64,000 nt of DNA from the NCBI GenBank assembly GCA_049647265.1, contig JBARXJ010000044.1:1-64000 (forward strand). Direction: 5' to 3'. Of the stretch, positions 62,756 to 64,000 are shown one piece after another. A program made the translations under genes and the position numbers. The notes beneath the pieces were generated by a model, which saw only the letters and a list, made by a program, of their open reading frames with translations, was not told the origin of the DNA and did not search any database. Every line of letters begins with the position of its first letter. Within the stretch, counting starts at the first letter, position 1. The stretch comes from JAAURB01 sp049647265. GTDB lineage: Bacteria; Cyanobacteriota; Cyanobacteriia; Cyanobacteriales; Microcoleaceae.

Positions 62756-63976
62756 ATGACTTCAACTCATCCCCAACCCTCAAATATTGCACCGCCGACG
62801 GGTGATAAAGAGTCACTTCCTGAGTGGCTACGGAATAATCTATTTAATACCTGGTACAACAGTATACTCACTTTTATTATTGTTAGTATTCTATTATGGA
62901 TTGCAGCAGGATTTCTGTCTTGGGCGAGAACAACTGCCCAATGGAATGTTATCCCTGCAAATTTATCCTTATTTGCCGTCGGCCGTTTTCCCAGTAATCA
63001 ATATTGGCGCTTATGGATATTACTCGGTTTAGTTAGTGTATTATCCGGCATCACATGGGGAGGACTCGCCCGCAACGTCTCAGTCTTGTTTAGCCAAAAT
63101 GTCATTATCGGCATTAGTATCGCCGCCATGGCGTTAGCAGTCTTACCCGTCGGCATACCCTATCGGCTGTTATTGCTGGGAATGTTAATAGTTTTGCTGG
63201 CTGCGGCTTGGGGAGGAAAACGTTTCGCACAGGCTAAACCCCAATGGTTACGGTGGTTACCCTTTGCCTGGTTTGTAACTTTAATTATAGCCATTTGGTT
63301 AATTGGGGGCGGACTGGGATTAAAAAGCGTGGGTAGCAACCTTTGGGGCGGGTTAATGCTAACGTTACTGATGTCAGTTATCAGTATTTTATTATCTTTT
63401 CCGATTGGAGTATTCTTGGCATTAGGACGGCAAAGTCCGTTACCTGTGATCCGAATTCTTTCAATTGTTTATATTGAATTAGTCCGAGGTTTACCCTTAA
63501 TTACAATCCTGTTTATGGGGCAGATTTTGTTACCCTTATTTCTCCCCGAAGGAATGCGCCCTGACCGGATTTTACGAGCAATTGTGGGGTTAACTGTGTT
63601 TAGTTCAGCTTACCTGGCAGAGAACATCAGAGGGGGCTTACAGGCAATTCCTCGAGGTCAAGTGGAAGCAGCCAAAGCAGTGGGATTAAATCCATTATTA
63701 ACAACCAGTTTAATTGTAATGCCCCAAGCGTTGAAGATTTCAATCCCCTCAATTGTGGGTCAATTTATCAGTTTAGTTCAGGATACAACGTTATTAGCAA
63801 TTGTCGGGTTGGTGGAATTATTAGGAATTAGTAATTCTGTGTTAGCTAATCCTAAGTTTTTAGGACGTTCTTCAGAAGTTTATCTATTTATTGGGCTATT
63901 ATATTGGGCATTTTGTTATGCGATGTCTGTGGGAAGTCGTCGGTTAGAAAAACAGTTGAATACAGAAAATAAATAA
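62756..63976 (+). CDS. natH: Amino-acid ABC transporter permease (AapM/BztC/NatH type)
   Basis: This 406-residue permease begins with a polar N-terminus, then eight or more helices. The BPD_transp core starts LWGGLMLTLLMSVISILLSFPIGVFLALGR (in part), with YIELVRGLPLITILFM and the EAA loop PRGQVEAAKAVGLNPLLTTSLIVMPQALKI (in part). It completes the membrane pair with NatG. The ATPase gene is not within the last 24 bases of the window; in Anabaena the ATPase (BgtA) is shared and encoded elsewhere. Confidence 0.9.
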   Translation: MTSTHPQPSNIAPPTGDKESLPEWLRNNLFNTWYNSILTFIIVSILLWIAAGFLSWARTTAQWNVIPANLSLFAVGRFPSNQYWRLWILLGLVSVLSGITWGGLARNVSVLFSQNVIIGISIAAMALAVLPVGIPYRLLLLGMLIVLLAAAWGGKRFAQAKPQWLRWLPFAWFVTLIIAIWLIGGGLGLKSVGSNLWGGLMLTLLMSVISILLSFPIGVFLALGRQSPLPVIRILSIVYIELVRGLPLITILFMGQILLPLFLPEGMRPDRILRAIVGLTVFSSAYLAENIRGGLQAIPRGQVEAAKAVGLNPLLTTSLIVMPQALKISIPSIVGQFISLVQDTTLLAIVGLVELLGISNSVLANPKFLGRSSEVYLFIGLLYWAFCYAMSVGSRRLEKQLNTENK

Positions 63977-64000
63977 AATAAATCTAGCATCATTAATCCA

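Noticed and set aside
1..64000. CRISPR arrays, prophage modules and rRNA operons.
   Set aside because: No regularly spaced repeats with unique spacers, no phage structural genes and no rRNA sequence were found; the tandem arrays present have 7-8 base periods and no spacers.

Overview
The window is chromosomal DNA from a cyanobacterium, most likely a filamentous Oscillatoriales-type organism. The evidence is apcF (allophycocyanin beta-18), pipX/pipY, sbtA/sbtB, an NtcA-type glnA promoter, many HIP1 octamers (GCGATCGC), 7- and 8-base tandem repeats between genes, and many small palindromic repeats. By eye the sequence is AT-rich; the sbtA/sbtB pair is clearly richer in GC than its neighbours.

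Layout. 1-74: start of an IS1-type InsA running off the left edge. 0.3-6.1 kb: a Uma2 nuclease with a palindrome inserted in frame, a gamma-glutamylcyclotransferase-like protein, a possible structured leader, amiC, and a TPR protein. 6.3-12.0 kb: a housekeeping run, queE, a QueD-like gene, der, ecfT, pipX, pipY, sepF. 12.2-18.4 kb: secA and clpC around a structured 0.9-kb intergenic region. 19-29 kb: an orphan histidine kinase, an unknown coiled protein, an EcfA-like ATPase, conserved cyanobacterial proteins (TPR, DUF3531, NUDIX, a HEPN-like protein bracketed by palindromes, a lipoprotein pair, ACT, GNAT), then tRNA-Pro(UGG). 30-41 kb: a GHL10-type glycosyl hydrolase-like protein, an RTX beta-helix protein, a decayed MntA-HepT toxin-antitoxin pair, a class I aminotransferase, and an M1 aminopeptidase. 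41.5-43.1 kb: the bicarbonate transporter sbtA with sbtB.

44.7-55.1 kb looks like a defence or conflict island. It holds a four-gene operon (P-loop NTPase, TPR-CHAT protease, small acidic protein, predicted two-helix membrane protein), a broken DUF2887/Rpn-type gene, and an 875-residue protein with two DUF262 domains and a terminal HNH nuclease. The membrane-protein gene has one in-frame amber codon. 55-64 kb returns to core genes: glnA under an NtcA-type promoter, divergent apcF, tlyA, a membrane protein, a possible structured RNA with a 23-codon ORF, a pterin dehydratase, and an amino-acid ABC transporter (natF-natG-natH type) without its ATPase in the window.

The most unusual theme is that short palindromic repeats have repeatedly entered protein-coding genes in frame: Uma2 (15 codons), hepT (17 codons), the DUF2887 gene (17 codons), and probably three sites in the CHAT gene. 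Copies that can be compared keep their hairpins through paired substitutions. The best candidate for an undescribed system is the NTPase / TPR-CHAT / small protein / membrane protein operon.
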